From Paracoccus sulfuroxidans (lineage in GTDB: Bacteria; Pseudomonadota; Alphaproteobacteria; Rhodobacterales; Rhodobacteraceae), in the NCBI RefSeq assembly GCF_007830335.1, contig NZ_VLKU01000004.1:124001-188000 (forward strand): DNA of 64,000 nt, in the 5' to 3' direction. Below are positions 35,996 through 44,755 of the stretch, piece by piece (position 1 is the stretch's first letter; the number at the start of each line of letters is the position of its first letter). The translations under genes were made by a program, and so were the position numbers. The notes under the pieces are model-generated. The model saw only the letters and a list, made by a program, of their open reading frames with translations. It was not told where the DNA came from and made no database searches.

Positions 35996-37050
35996 CGCCT
36001 CTGGGCCGGTTGATTGCCGCTCAGATCCGGCTGTCGGGGCCGATGCCGCTGGATGAATATATGCAGCTGTGCCTGCTGCATCCTCAGCACGGCTATTACG
36101 CGACGCGCGACCCCTTTGGCGCGAAGGGCGATTTCACCACTGCGCCCGAGATCAGCCAGATGTTCGGAGAGATGGTCGGCCTGACGCTGGCTCAGGCCTG
36201 GCTGGATCAGGGCAGCCCGTCGCCGTTTACTCTGGCCGAGATCGGGCCGGGGCGGGGCACGCTGATGGCCGATATCCTGCGGGTGATCCGGGGCGTTCCC
36301 GGCATGCGGGATGCGGCGCGACTCGTGCTGGTCGAGGCCTCGGCCCATCTGCGGCAGGTACAGACGGACCGGCTGGGTCAGATCCGCCATGTCGATGACG
36401 TCACGACGCTTCCCGACGGGCCGCTGTTTCTGGTCGCGAATGAGTTTTTCGATGCGCTGCCGATCAAGCAGTTTCATCGCACTGCGCAGGGCTGGGCCGA
36501 ATGCATGGTCATGCTGGATGGTGAGGGAGCGCTGGCCCTGAGCCTGGGCCCCGCGACCGAAGGGCCCGCCGCGCCCGAGGGCGAGATCGCCGAGCATTGC
36601 CCGGCCGCCGCCCCTGCCGCCGCCGAGGTCGCCCGCCGCATCGTCGCCTTCGGCGGCTGCGCGATTTTCGTCGATTACGGCGGCTGGAACGGTCGCGGCG
36701 ACACCTTTCAGGCGCTGCGCAATCACGCCCCCGACGACCCGCTGGCCCATCCGGGCGAGGCTGATCTGACCGCCCATGTCGACTTTGCCCCGCTGGCGCA
36801 GGCCGCGTCAAAGGCGGGGGCCGAGGTCTCGCGCCTTGAGACGCAGGGCGACTGGCTGCTGCGCCTTGGCATCCGTCAGCGCGCCGAGGCTCTGGCCGCA
36901 GCGGGCGACGGAACCGCCATGGCTGCGCTTCATCGCTTGACCGATGCCGAAGAAATGGGGCAGCTATTCAAGGTACTTGCCCTGTGGTCACCCGGCGCCC
37001 CGCTGCCGGCAGGTTTCGAACGACTGGAGCTGCATGCACACGATGCTTGA
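35992..37050 (+). CDS. MidA/NDUFAF7-type SAM-dependent methyltransferase
   Basis: 352 residues. Class I methyltransferase of the former DUF185 family: [19 protein letters not shown] near residue 45, SAM loop [16 protein letters not shown] near 80, and [16 protein letters not shown] near 147. The mitochondrial homolog NDUFAF7 methylates an arginine of the 49-kDa complex I subunit (NuoD equivalent) during assembly, so this protein may serve the complex I encoded earlier in the window; that target is inference here. Coupled to lgt (ATGA) and overlapping pgeF by 17 bases. Confidence 0.9.
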   Translation: MTPLGRLIAAQIRLSGPMPLDEYMQLCLLHPQHGYYATRDPFGAKGDFTTAPEISQMFGEMVGLTLAQAWLDQGSPSPFTLAEIGPGRGTLMADILRVIRGVPGMRDAARLVLVEASAHLRQVQTDRLGQIRHVDDVTTLPDGPLFLVANEFFDALPIKQFHRTAQGWAECMVMLDGEGALALSLGPATEGPAAPEGEIAEHCPAAAPAAAEVARRIVAFGGCAIFVDYGGWNGRGDTFQALRNHAPDDPLAHPGEADLTAHVDFAPLAQAASKAGAEVSRLETQGDWLLRLGIRQRAEALAAAGDGTAMAALHRLTDAEEMGQLFKVLALWSPGAPLPAGFERLELHAHDA

Positions 37051-37798
37051 AATCCTGACGAATCCGCTGCTCGGGCCAGTGCGGCACGGGTTTTTCACCC
37101 GTAAGGGCGGGGCCTCCTCGGGCCTGTTTTCAGGGCTGAACTGCGGCTATGGCTCCAGCGATCAGGGTGAGATCGTGGCGATCAACCGCGCCCGCGTGGC
37201 CGAGGCCATGGGCGTGCCGGTGACGCGCCTTGCGACCGTCCATCAGGTCCATTCGGCCGAGGTGGTGACGCTGCGCGAAGGCTGCGACCCGACCGAGGCC
37301 GCCAAGCAGCGCGCCGACGCCATGGTCACTGCCGTTCCCGGTATCGCTTTGGGCGTGCTGACCGCCGATTGCCAGCCGATCCTGCTGGCCGATCCGCAGG
37401 CGGGCGTGATCGGTGCCTTGCACGCAGGCTGGAAAGGCGCTCTGGGCGGCATCATCGAGGCAACCGTGGGCGCGATGAACGATCTGGGGGCCACGCATAT
37501 CCGCGCGGTCATCGGCCCGACGATCAGCCAGCGCGCCTATGAGGTCGGCGAGGATTTCATGGACGCGTTTCTGGCCGAAGATCCGGGCCATCACCGCTTC
37601 TTCGCGGGCGGCCCGAACGGGCGGCCGATGTTCGACCTGCCGTCCTTTGGCCTATCGCGCCTGCGCGAAGCCGGTGTCGAGGCCGAATGGACCGGCCACT
37701 GCACCTATTCCGACCCGGAGCGGTTCTATTCCTATCGCCGCACCACGCATAATTCCGAAGCCGATTACGGGCGTCTGATCTCGGTGATCGTGCTTTAA
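37034..37798 (+). CDS. pgeF: Peptidoglycan editing factor PgeF / YfiH-LACC1 family
   Basis: 254 residues from ATG 37034 inside the end of the methyltransferase gene; GGAG lies just upstream. The family (multicopper-like YfiH/LACC1 fold) includes PgeF, which removes misplaced L-Ser-type precursors from peptidoglycan synthesis in E. coli, and enzymes with purine nucleoside activities. The zinc-site residues are seen in ATVHQVHSAEVV, LTADCQPILLAD and ALHAGWKGALGG. The substrate in this organism is not known. ubiK/lgt/methyltransferase/pgeF neighbourhood is typical for Rhodobacterales. Confidence 0.88.
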   Translation: MHTMLEILTNPLLGPVRHGFFTRKGGASSGLFSGLNCGYGSSDQGEIVAINRARVAEAMGVPVTRLATVHQVHSAEVVTLREGCDPTEAAKQRADAMVTAVPGIALGVLTADCQPILLADPQAGVIGALHAGWKGALGGIIEATVGAMNDLGATHIRAVIGPTISQRAYEVGEDFMDAFLAEDPGHHRFFAGGPNGRPMFDLPSFGLSRLREAGVEAEWTGHCTYSDPERFYSYRRTTHNSEADYGRLISVIVL

Positions 37799-37812
37799 GG
37801 CCGCAGCGGCGC

Positions 37813-38313
37813 TTAGCTGGCTGCGGCGGCCCGGCTTTCGACGATGTCGAAGGGCACGCCCGGCTCATCCTTGGCGCAGCGGATCACCAGGCTGGTCTTC
37901 ACGCTGGCGACGTTGTCGGCCGAGGTCAGCCCCTCGGTCAGGAAGCGCTGGAAGGTCGGCAGATCGGGCGAGACGCATTTCAGGATGAAGTCGATCTCGC
38001 CGTTCAGCATGTGGCATTCGCGGACCAGCGGCCATTCGCGGGCGCGGGCCTCGAAGGCCGAAAGGTCCTTTTCGGACTGGCTGTGCAGGCGCACCATGGC
38101 GAAGACCTGTACCTCGAACCCCAGCTCGCGCGGTTCGACCTTGGCGTGATAGCTGCGGATGAAGCCCAGTTCCTCCAGCGCACGCACGCGCCGCAGGCAG
38201 GGCGGGGCCGAGATGCCGACCCGCCGCGCAAGCTCGACATTGGTCATCCGTCCGTCCGCCTGCAGTTCAGCCAGAATCTTGCGGTCGATTTCGTCAAGCC
38301 GTGCGCCGGTCAT
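37813..38313 (-). CDS. Lrp/AsnC-family transcriptional regulator
   Basis: 166 residues from ATG at 38313. The N-terminal winged helix (LDEIDRKILAELQADGRMTNVELARRVGISAPPCLRRVRALEELGFI) and the C-terminal ligand-binding RAM domain (VQVFAMVRLHSQSEKDLSAFEARAREWPLVRECHMLNGEIDFIL) are both complete. Lrp proteins are usually autoregulated and sense amino acids. It is divergent from trxB, sharing a 163-base region that contains an ATTTC/GAAAT inverted repeat and a promoter for trxB, so control of trxB and itself is likely. The effector is unknown. Confidence 0.92.
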   Translation of the reverse strand: MTGARLDEIDRKILAELQADGRMTNVELARRVGISAPPCLRRVRALEELGFIRSYHAKVEPRELGFEVQVFAMVRLHSQSEKDLSAFEARAREWPLVRECHMLNGEIDFILKCVSPDLPTFQRFLTEGLTSADNVASVKTSLVIRCAKDEPGVPFDIVESRAAAAS

Positions 38314-38386
38314 ATTTCCCCCAAAGGCCGCAGGGCGGCAGAAAACATGCGGGAAGCTATCCTGAAGGGGCGGTCTGCGCAATATT

Positions 38387-38402
38387 ATTTCAGAAAAGAA
38401 AT
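38387..38402. promoter_or_regulatory. Inverted repeat between the Lrp regulator and trxB
   Basis: ATTTC (38387-38391) and GAAAT (38398-38402) separated by six A/G-rich bases, in an AT-rich patch about 20 bases upstream of the trxB -35 element; the composition fits an Lrp-type binding site. Confidence 0.4.
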
Positions 38403-38419
38403 CTGCACGACGCTGCGGA

Positions 38420-38448
38420 TTGCATGGTTGCCCCCCGGTGTTTACCTA
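38420..38448 (+). promoter_or_regulatory. Candidate trxB promoter
   Basis: TTGCAT (38420-38425) and TACCTA (38443-38448) with a 17-base spacer; transcription would start about 22 bases before ATG 38477. Confidence 0.45.
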
Positions 38449-38476
38449 AGACCCGCAATCACAAGGGTCCGCCGAT

Positions 38477-39481
38477 ATGTCCGAAACGAAGATGCCCGCC
38501 CATACCCGCGTCCTGATCGTGGGCTCTGGCCCGGCCGGTTACACCGCTGCGGTCTATGCCTCGCGCGCGATGCTTGAGCCTGTGCTGATCCAGGGCATGC
38601 AGCCCGGTGGCCAGCTGACCATCACCACCGAGGTCGAGAACTGGCCGGGCGAAACCCAGATCCAGGGCCCCGAACTGATGGTCAAGATGGAGGAGCACGC
38701 CCGCGCGATGGGCGCCAATATCTTCATCGACACGGTCACCCGGCTGGATCTGGGCGTGCGGCCTTTTGTCGCCGAATGCGACTCGGGCGCGCGGATCACG
38801 GCGGATGCGGTCATTCTGGCCACCGGCGCGCAGGCGCGCTGGCTGGGCATCCCGTCGGAGGAGAAGTTCAAGGGCTTCGGCGTTTCGGCCTGCGCCACCT
38901 GCGACGGGTTCTTCTATCGCGGGCACGAGATCGTCGTGGTCGGCGGCGGCAATACGGCGGTGGAAGAGGCCCTGTTCCTGACCAATTTCGCCTCGAAGGT
39001 GACGCTGGTGCATCGCCGCGACAGCCTGCGGGCGGAAAAGATCCTGCAGGACCGGCTGTTCAAACACCCGAAGGTCGCGGTCATCTGGGATCATGAGGTG
39101 GCCGAGGTGCTGGGCGACGACAGCCCGCTGGGCGTGACCGGCGTCAAGCTGCGCAACGTCAAGACCGGGGCCGAGCAGGTCGTGCCCGCCACCGGCTTCT
39201 TTGTCGCCATCGGCCATTCGCCCGCCTCGGAACTGGTCAAGGACCAGCTGGAGCTGCACAGCGGCGGCTACGTCAAGGTCGAGGCCGGCACGACCCGCAC
39301 CTCGATCCCCGGCGTCTTTGCGGCGGGCGACCTGACCGACCACGTCTATCGTCAGGCCGTGACCAGCGCGGGCATGGGCTGCATGGCGGCGCTGGATGCC
39401 GAACGCTGGCTGGCCGAGCATCACGAGGCGGGCCAGCCTGACCCGAATGCGGCCGTCGAGCCCGCCGAACAGACCGCCTGA
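38477..39481 (+). CDS. trxB: Thioredoxin reductase
   Basis: 334 residues. NADPH-dependent FAD enzyme that reduces thioredoxin. The FAD motif GSGPAG is at residues 16-21, the redox-active pair is C139-A-T-C142, followed by the NADPH motif [34 protein letters not shown] binds FAD near the C-terminus. A Glu/Pro/Ala tail extends slightly beyond the usual end. Probably controlled by the divergent Lrp-type regulator. Confidence 0.96.
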   Translation: MSETKMPAHTRVLIVGSGPAGYTAAVYASRAMLEPVLIQGMQPGGQLTITTEVENWPGETQIQGPELMVKMEEHARAMGANIFIDTVTRLDLGVRPFVAECDSGARITADAVILATGAQARWLGIPSEEKFKGFGVSACATCDGFFYRGHEIVVVGGGNTAVEEALFLTNFASKVTLVHRRDSLRAEKILQDRLFKHPKVAVIWDHEVAEVLGDDSPLGVTGVKLRNVKTGAEQVVPATGFFVAIGHSPASELVKDQLELHSGGYVKVEAGTTRTSIPGVFAAGDLTDHVYRQAVTSAGMGCMAALDAERWLAEHHEAGQPDPNAAVEPAEQTA

Positions 39482-39488
39482 AGCGCGT

Positions 39489-39509
39489 GGGGACCCGTGC
39501 GCGGTCCCC
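39489..39509 (+). terminator. GC-rich hairpin after trxB
   Basis: 7-bp stem GGGGACC/GGTCCCC with a 7-base loop, 8 bases after the trxB stop; no T-run follows, so it is a weak terminator candidate. Confidence 0.45.
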
Positions 39510-39598
39510 CGCCCATTTCCGCATAAAGGCGGTGTTGCCAGCCCTTGCGCGATCGCCATGATGGCGACTGCCCAAGCTGTCCCTGAGCGAAAGATACC

Positions 39599-41308
39599 AT
39601 GACCGACGCCAATCTGGTCCCGATCCGGGAACTGTACGTCTCGCCCGACGCCGCCCAGCACCTGAAGTCCGAGGCCGGGCGGATGCCCTCATGGGACCTG
39701 ACGCCGCGCCAGATCTGCGATCTTGAGCTGATGATGAACGGCGGCTTCACGCCCCTGCGCGGCTTCCTGACCGAGGCCGATTACAACGCCGTTCTGGACG
39801 ACATGCACCTGACGACCGGCGCGCTTTGGCCGATCCCGGTGACGCTGGATGTCTCGGCCGCCTTTGCCGAGGACCTTGAACCCGGCACTGACATCGCGCT
39901 GCGCGATCAGGAGGGCGTGATTCTGGCCATCATGTCGGTCACCGACAAATGGCAGCCGGAAAAGCAGACCGAGGCCCAGAAGGTCTTCGGCACCAATGAT
40001 CCGGCGCATCCGGGCGTGCATTATCTGCACCATGTCGCGGGACCGGTCTATCTGGGCGGCCCGGTGAAGGGCGTGCAGGCCCCCACGCATTACGATTTCC
40101 GCGGCCGCCGCGACACGCCGAACGAATTGCGCGCGCATTTCCGCAAGATGGGCTGGCGTCGGGTCGTGGCGTTCCAGACCCGCAATCCGCTGCACCGCGC
40201 GCATCAGGAACTGACCTTCCGCGCCGCGCGCGAGGCGCAGGCGAACCTGCTGATCCATCCCGTCGTGGGCATGACCAAGCCCGGCGATGTCGACCATTTC
40301 ACCCGCGTTCGCTGCTATGAGGCGGTGCTGGACAAATACCCCGCCGCGACCACGCATCTGTCGCTGCTCAATCTGGCGATGCGCATGGCGGGCCCGCGCG
40401 AGGCGGTCTGGCACGGCATCATCCGCCGCAATCACGGGCTGACGCATATGATCGTCGGGCGCGACCACGCAGGCCCCGGCAAGGATGCCGAGGGCCGCGA
40501 TTTTTACGAACCCTATGCCGCGCAGGACCTGTTCCGTCAGCATCAGGCCGAAATCGGGGTCGAGATGATCGACTTCAAGCAGATGGTCTATGTGCAGGAG
40601 CGCGCCCAATACGAGCCCCGCGACGAGGTGGCCGAGGGTGAGACGATCCTCGACATCTCGGGCACGGAACTGCGCCGCCGCCTGCGCGAGGGGCTGGATA
40701 TCCCCGAATGGTTCAGCTTCCCCGAGGTGGTCGAGCAGCTGCGCCGCACCTCGCCGGCGCGCGACCGGCAGGGCTTCACGGTGTTCTTCACGGGGCTTTC
40801 CGGCTCGGGCAAATCCACCATCGCCAATGCGCTGATGGTCAAGCTGATGGAGTTGGGCGGGCGTCCGGTCACGCTGCTGGACGGGGATGTCGTGCGCAAG
40901 CACCTGTCCTCGGAACTGGGCTTCTCCAAGGAGCATCGCGACATCAACATCAAGCGCATCGGCTATGTCGCGTCCGAGATCACCAAGAACGGCGGCATCG
41001 CCATCTGCGCGCCCATCGCCCCCTATGAGGCGACCCGCCGCGCCGTGCGCGACATGATCGAGGATCACGGCGCTTTCGTCGAAGTCCATGTCGCGACCAG
41101 CATCGACGAATGCGAACGGCGCGACCGCAAGGGGCTTTACAAGCTGGCGCGCGAAGGCCGGATCAAGGAATTCACCGGAATTTCCGACCCTTACGAGGTG
41201 CCCGGCACCCCCGAACTGCGGGTCGAGACCGAGGGGTTCGACGTCGATCACGCCGCCCATCAGGTGCTGCTGAAGCTTGAGGCGATGGGGCTGATCGGTC
41301 TGCAATAG
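39599..41308 (+). CDS. Bifunctional sulfate adenylyltransferase / adenylylsulfate kinase
   Basis: 569 residues; an ATP sulfurylase domain fused to an APS kinase domain, producing APS and then PAPS for sulfate assimilation. Sulfurylase signatures are QTRNPLHRAHQEL (the HxxH nucleotide motif) and IVGRDHAGPG. The kinase domain starts near residue 390, with the P-loop GLSGSGKST at about 400-408, LLDGDVVRKHL, and a kinase end DPYEVPGTPELRVE. Single-chain Sat-CysC proteins of this order occur in alphaproteobacteria. The gene stands alone, with no cysH/cysI/cysDN alongside. Confidence 0.95.
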   Translation: MTDANLVPIRELYVSPDAAQHLKSEAGRMPSWDLTPRQICDLELMMNGGFTPLRGFLTEADYNAVLDDMHLTTGALWPIPVTLDVSAAFAEDLEPGTDIALRDQEGVILAIMSVTDKWQPEKQTEAQKVFGTNDPAHPGVHYLHHVAGPVYLGGPVKGVQAPTHYDFRGRRDTPNELRAHFRKMGWRRVVAFQTRNPLHRAHQELTFRAAREAQANLLIHPVVGMTKPGDVDHFTRVRCYEAVLDKYPAATTHLSLLNLAMRMAGPREAVWHGIIRRNHGLTHMIVGRDHAGPGKDAEGRDFYEPYAAQDLFRQHQAEIGVEMIDFKQMVYVQERAQYEPRDEVAEGETILDISGTELRRRLREGLDIPEWFSFPEVVEQLRRTSPARDRQGFTVFFTGLSGSGKSTIANALMVKLMELGGRPVTLLDGDVVRKHLSSELGFSKEHRDINIKRIGYVASEITKNGGIAICAPIAPYEATRRAVRDMIEDHGAFVEVHVATSIDECERRDRKGLYKLAREGRIKEFTGISDPYEVPGTPELRVETEGFDVDHAAHQVLLKLEAMGLIGLQ

Positions 41309-41375
41309 GCAAGGCCGCCGTTGACCGGTCTGGCCCCTTGGCCTATCTGATTGGTCCGCAACGCGAGGAGCGCCG

Positions 41376-42167
41376 ATGTCTGAACCCGTCCTCATCCTGA
41401 CGATGAAATGGGGAACGCTTTACAGCGCCGAGGATGTGAACAGGCTGGCCCGCCAGACGCGCCGTCACCTTGCCCGCCCGCATCGCTTCATCTGCTTTAC
41501 CGACGACGCCTCGGGGCTTGAGCCGGGGATCGAGCCCTGGCCCTTGCCCGAACTGGGCCTGCCGCCCGGCAGTGGCGACACGCGCTGGCGCAAGCTGGCG
41601 CTGTTTCGCGCCGATCTGGCGGATGCGCCGGGGGCGCTGGCGCTGTTTCTGGACCTCGACCTGATCGTCACCGGCGATCTGGGCCCGCTGTTCGATCTGC
41701 CCGGCGCGTTCCGCGTCATCCGCGACGACGACCTGTTTCGTGACAAGCCGCTGCGCAAGCTGAACCGCGAGCGCGACCGCTTCCTGCATGCGGTCGGCAA
41801 TACCTCGGTCTTTCGTTACCGGCTGGGCACGCTGGCCTTCGCGCTGGACGCCTATCTGGCCGATCCGGCGGCGGCGGGGCGGAATTTCGAGCATGAGCAG
41901 CAGTTCCTCAGCGCCGAGCTGGAGCGGCGGGGCATGCTGGCCTATTGGCCGAAGGGCTGGTGCGTCAGCTTCAAGAATGACTGCGTGCCGCGCAATTTCC
42001 GCAGCTTCCTTGCCGATCCGACCCTGCCTGAAGGCGCAAAGATCGTGCTGTTTGCCGGAAACCCGAAGATGTCCGAGGTGTTTTCGGGGCAGGGGGGCAA
42101 GTGGTATCGCCGGATCGGCAATATCGACTGGCTGCGCCGCGCCTGGCTGTCGGAGCAGGGCAAATGA
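41376..42167 (+). CDS. Glycosyltransferase-like protein (GT-A fold, putative)
   Basis: 263 residues from ATG 41376 with GCGAGGAG upstream. ALFLDLDLIVTGDLGPLF resembles the DxD region of GT8-like sugar transferases, and CFTDD and WRKLALFRADL are common to a hypothetical family related to them. Later parts, RFLHAVGNTSVFRYRLG and YWPKGWCVSFKNDCVPR, fit the same family. Acceptor and donor are unknown. Overlaps the next glycosyltransferase gene by ATGA; the two probably act on the same surface glycan. Confidence 0.7.
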   Translation: MSEPVLILTMKWGTLYSAEDVNRLARQTRRHLARPHRFICFTDDASGLEPGIEPWPLPELGLPPGSGDTRWRKLALFRADLADAPGALALFLDLDLIVTGDLGPLFDLPGAFRVIRDDDLFRDKPLRKLNRERDRFLHAVGNTSVFRYRLGTLAFALDAYLADPAAAGRNFEHEQQFLSAELERRGMLAYWPKGWCVSFKNDCVPRNFRSFLADPTLPEGAKIVLFAGNPKMSEVFSGQGGKWYRRIGNIDWLRRAWLSEQGK

Positions 42168-43117
42168 CCGACGCGCAGTTGCACATCGTCACCGGCTCGG
42201 ATGACAATTACGTGCCGGGGGTGATGGTGCTGATCGCCTCGGCCCATTGGCACAATCCCGGCGCGCGCTTCACGGTGCTGGATCTGGGCATCTCGGCGGA
42301 GAACCGGGCCCGCATCGACCGGCTGGCCGCGCGGCTGGACTGCCGGATCGACCGGATCGAGATTTCCGACAGCATCTTTGCCGCCATCCCGGTACGCCGC
42401 GCGCATCTGACGCGCAGCACCTATCTGCGCCTGCTGATCCCCGAGCTGATGCCCGAGGCCGAGCGCGTGGTCTATATGGATTGTGACATGGTCGTCACCG
42501 GCGATCTGACGCCGCTGGCGACAATGGATCTGGGCGCGGCACCGGTCGCGGCGGTCGCCTGCCCGGGGCCCGACAAGCGCGAGTTGGCGGCCACCGGCAC
42601 GCAGAGGGGCGAATACGTCAATGCCGGGCTTCTGGTGATGAACCTGCCGGTCCTGCGCCGGGACGGCTTTGCCGCGCGCTGCCTTGAGCTTCTGTCCGAT
42701 CCCGCCCATCCGCTTCTCAGCGAGGATCAATCCGCGCTCAACATCGCCTATCGCGGCCAGATGCTGTATCTGCCCGGGCGCTTCAACGTCTATGCCAATG
42801 AGGCGACCTATCCGAGCGCCGAGGATCTGCCGGATCAGATCAGCGTGCTGCATTACGTGGTCAGCATGAAGCCCTGGCTGTGGAGCGTGCCCTTCGGCGA
42901 GGTCTGGCAGTTCCACGCCAACCGCATCGCCGATCTGATGCCGCCGCGCAAACGCAGCTTCCGCCACTATCGCACGCGGGCCGAGATGTATCGCAGAAAT
43001 GCCTTCGGGCTGGCTTTGGGGAAGAAGAAGCACTGGCGGCGCATCGCGCTGCGCCGGGCCATCCGGCAGGGCTTTGTGGCCGATTATCTGCGCGCGCAGG
43101 CGGCCCGCGCCAACTAG
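42164..43117 (+). CDS. GT8-family glycosyltransferase
   Basis: 317 residues from ATG 42164, coupled to the preceding gene. GT8 enzymes include LPS galactosyl/glucosyltransferases and glycogenin. The nucleotide-sugar part is IVTGSDDNYVPGVMVLIASAHW; the metal-binding DxD is in VVYMDCDMVVTGDLTPL; the family HxxGxxKPW-like end is LHYVVSMKPW; and NAGLLVMNLPVLRR and DQSALNIAY are typical blocks. The basic C-terminus may lie on the inner membrane. The substrate is unknown but lipopolysaccharide or capsule is likely. Confidence 0.85.
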   Translation: MTDAQLHIVTGSDDNYVPGVMVLIASAHWHNPGARFTVLDLGISAENRARIDRLAARLDCRIDRIEISDSIFAAIPVRRAHLTRSTYLRLLIPELMPEAERVVYMDCDMVVTGDLTPLATMDLGAAPVAAVACPGPDKRELAATGTQRGEYVNAGLLVMNLPVLRRDGFAARCLELLSDPAHPLLSEDQSALNIAYRGQMLYLPGRFNVYANEATYPSAEDLPDQISVLHYVVSMKPWLWSVPFGEVWQFHANRIADLMPPRKRSFRHYRTRAEMYRRNAFGLALGKKKHWRRIALRRAIRQGFVADYLRAQAARAN

Positions 43118-43143
43118 CCACGCCAAGTAGCTACAACGGAAAA

Positions 43144-43167
43144 CGCGACCGGCTTTCACCGGTCGCG
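43144..43167 (-). terminator. Terminator after the DUF1150-hsp20 unit
   Basis: 9-bp stem CGCGACCGG/CCGGTCGCG with loop CTTTCA; on the minus strand it is followed by TTTT (complement of 43140-43143). It may also end the glycosyltransferase transcript from the other side. Confidence 0.75.
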
Positions 43168-43184
43168 GTCGCGTCTGGTCAAAT

Positions 43185-43412
43185 TCAGTGGACGCTGACC
43201 GGCGTCATTTCGTTCTGGCGCGCCAGCATGAAGGCCATGCTGCGGTCCTTGACCAGCGCAAGGCGTTCTCCGTCGATGCCATGAACGGCATAAAGCGCGT
43301 CGGCATCGGGCACTTGCTTGCGCACGTCCTCGGGGAGGGTGTCCATCGCGACGCGGCGGATATAGACCGTGTTCTCGGCGGCCTCTGCTCCGAAATCAAA
43401 TTTGGTGTTCAT
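43185..43412 (-). CDS. DUF1150-family protein
   Basis: 75 residues: TVYIRRVAMDTLPEDVRKQVPDADALYAVHGIDGERLALVKDRSMAFMLARQNEM is the DUF1150 pattern, a small alphaproteobacterial family commonly encoded right after hsp20. It lies 12 bases downstream of hsp20, before a terminator, so both should be transcribed from the heat-shock promoter. Function unknown, presumably tied to protein quality control. Confidence 0.88.
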   Translation of the reverse strand: MNTKFDFGAEAAENTVYIRRVAMDTLPEDVRKQVPDADALYAVHGIDGERLALVKDRSMAFMLARQNEMTPVSVH

Positions 43413-43424
43413 GACGATCCCCTT

Positions 43425-43835
43425 TCATTTGCGGCTGATCGGTATGGTCTGGACAATGCTGTCGGGGGCCGAGCGGTTCAGGTCGATGTTCAGCAACCCG
43501 TTCTCCATCCCGGCCGAGACGACCTCGACGCCGTCCGCCAGCACGAAGTTGCGCTGGAAGGCGCGCGAGGCGATGCCGCGGTGCAGGAAGACACGCTCAT
43601 CCCCGGCTTCGACCTGACGCCCGCGAATCACCAGCTGGCGATCCTCGAGTGTGATCGACAGATCCTCTTCCGAGAAACCGGCGACGGCCAGCGTGATGCG
43701 AAATCCGTTCGGGCCAAGATGTTCGATATTGTAGGGCGGATAGCCCTCGGCGCCTTTGGCGGCGCGTTCGGCAAGCCGCTCCAACTGGTCGAACCCCAGC
43801 AGAAACGGATGTGTGGCCAGACTTATCTTGGTCAT
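43425..43835 (-). CDS. Hsp20-family small heat-shock protein
   Basis: 136 residues from ATG at 43835 (AAAGGG seven bases upstream); the open frame runs further to 43943 but crosses the promoter. An alpha-crystallin domain covers about residues 37-125 (YNIEHLGPNGFRITLAVAGF, LSITLEDRQLVIRGRQ, VFLHRGIASRAFQRNFVLADGVEV, GLLNIDL), with the C-terminal IPI anchor motif TIPISRK. Such IbpA-like ATP-independent chaperones hold unfolding proteins. The N-terminus SLATHPFLLGFDQLERL is typical of alphaproteobacterial class A members. Confidence 0.93.
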   Translation of the reverse strand: MTKISLATHPFLLGFDQLERLAERAAKGAEGYPPYNIEHLGPNGFRITLAVAGFSEEDLSITLEDRQLVIRGRQVEAGDERVFLHRGIASRAFQRNFVLADGVEVVSAGMENGLLNIDLNRSAPDSIVQTIPISRK

Positions 43836-43899
43836 TTCCAAGCCCTTTGCGGTAAAGCGACTGTCGGCCGGGCCCCGATCTGGCGGCCCGACACTGGTA

Positions 43900-43928
43900 A
43901 TATGAGAATGCGCGGCCCGACCTGCAAG
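43900..43928 (-). promoter_or_regulatory. RpoH-type heat-shock promoter of hsp20
   Basis: On the minus strand CTTGCA (43928-43923) and CTCATAT (43906-43900), 16 bases apart, close to the sigma-32 pattern CTTGAAA / CCCATNT. The expected start near 43893 leaves an untranslated leader of about 58 bases before ATG 43835. Confidence 0.6.
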
Positions 43929-43997
43929 ATGCTGCAACCCCATTAACAGCGCCCCGGCGGCAAGCTATAACACTCGCACCACGATCCGAGGCCAAGC

Positions 43998-44216
43998 ATG
44001 AACGCCCAGCACGAGATGTCCCCAGACGAGATTGCCCGCGCCCGGCTTGAGGTGTTGCGGAGGGAGCATCGCGATCTGGACGAGGCGATTGCCGCGCTGG
44101 CCGAGCAGGCGCTGACTGCCTCGCTGACGCTGCAGCGGCTGAAAAAGCAGAAGCTGCTGCTGAAGGACAAGATCGCCCGGCTGGAAGACCAGCTGACCCC
44201 CGATATCATCGCCTGA
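43998..44216 (+). CDS. YdcH-family (DUF465) protein
   Basis: 72 residues. Short coiled-coil protein: RLEVLRREHRDLDEAIAALAEQA, then LQRLKKQKLLLKDKIARLED, matching the DUF465 core (the LK+xKLxLKDxI pattern). Function unknown; family members are small cytoplasmic proteins. Divergent from hsp20 and 53 bases before purE. Confidence 0.85.
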   Translation: MNAQHEMSPDEIARARLEVLRREHRDLDEAIAALAEQALTASLTLQRLKKQKLLLKDKIARLEDQLTPDIIA

Positions 44217-44269
44217 TTGCATGCCCGCCCCGCTCGCGCTAGGGCGGGGGGCAAAAGGGGATGACGATC

Positions 44270-44755
44270 ATGCAGACACGTGTCGGAATCATCATGGGCA
44301 GCCAATCGGACTGGCCCACCATGCGCGAGGCCGCGGCCATCCTGGATGAGCTTCAGGTGCCCTATGAGGCGCGTATCGTCAGCGCGCATCGCACGCCGGA
44401 CCGGCTTTGGGACTATGGCAAGACCGCCGTCGAGCGCGGGTTGCAGGTCATCATCGCGGGCGCGGGCGGGGCGGCGCATCTGCCCGGCATGATGGCCTCG
44501 AAAACCCGTGTTCCGGTGATCGGCGTGCCGGTTCAGACGAAAGCGCTGTCGGGCGTCGATTCGCTTTACTCGATCCTGCAGATGCCCAAGGGCTATCCGG
44601 TCGCGACCATGGCCATCGGCGCTGCCGGGGCGGCGAATGCCGGCCTGATGGCGGCGGGCATCCTTGCGATCAACGACCCCGATCTGGCCCAACGCCTTGA
44701 CGCCTGGCGCGAGGCGCTTTCCGCATCCATCCCAGAGGAGCCCAGCGATGACTGA
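44270..44755 (+). CDS. purE: 5-(carboxyamino)imidazole ribonucleotide mutase
   Basis: 161 residues from ATG 44270, nine bases after AAAAGGGG; the upstream ATG at 44261 directly abuts this site and is unlikely. PurE moves the carboxylate of N5-CAIR to C4 in purine synthesis, with PurK as partner. The active-site blocks [20 protein letters not shown] and [10 protein letters not shown] are complete. Overlaps purK by 8 bases. Confidence 0.96.
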   Translation: MQTRVGIIMGSQSDWPTMREAAAILDELQVPYEARIVSAHRTPDRLWDYGKTAVERGLQVIIAGAGGAAHLPGMMASKTRVPVIGVPVQTKALSGVDSLYSILQMPKGYPVATMAIGAAGAANAGLMAAGILAINDPDLAQRLDAWREALSASIPEEPSDD

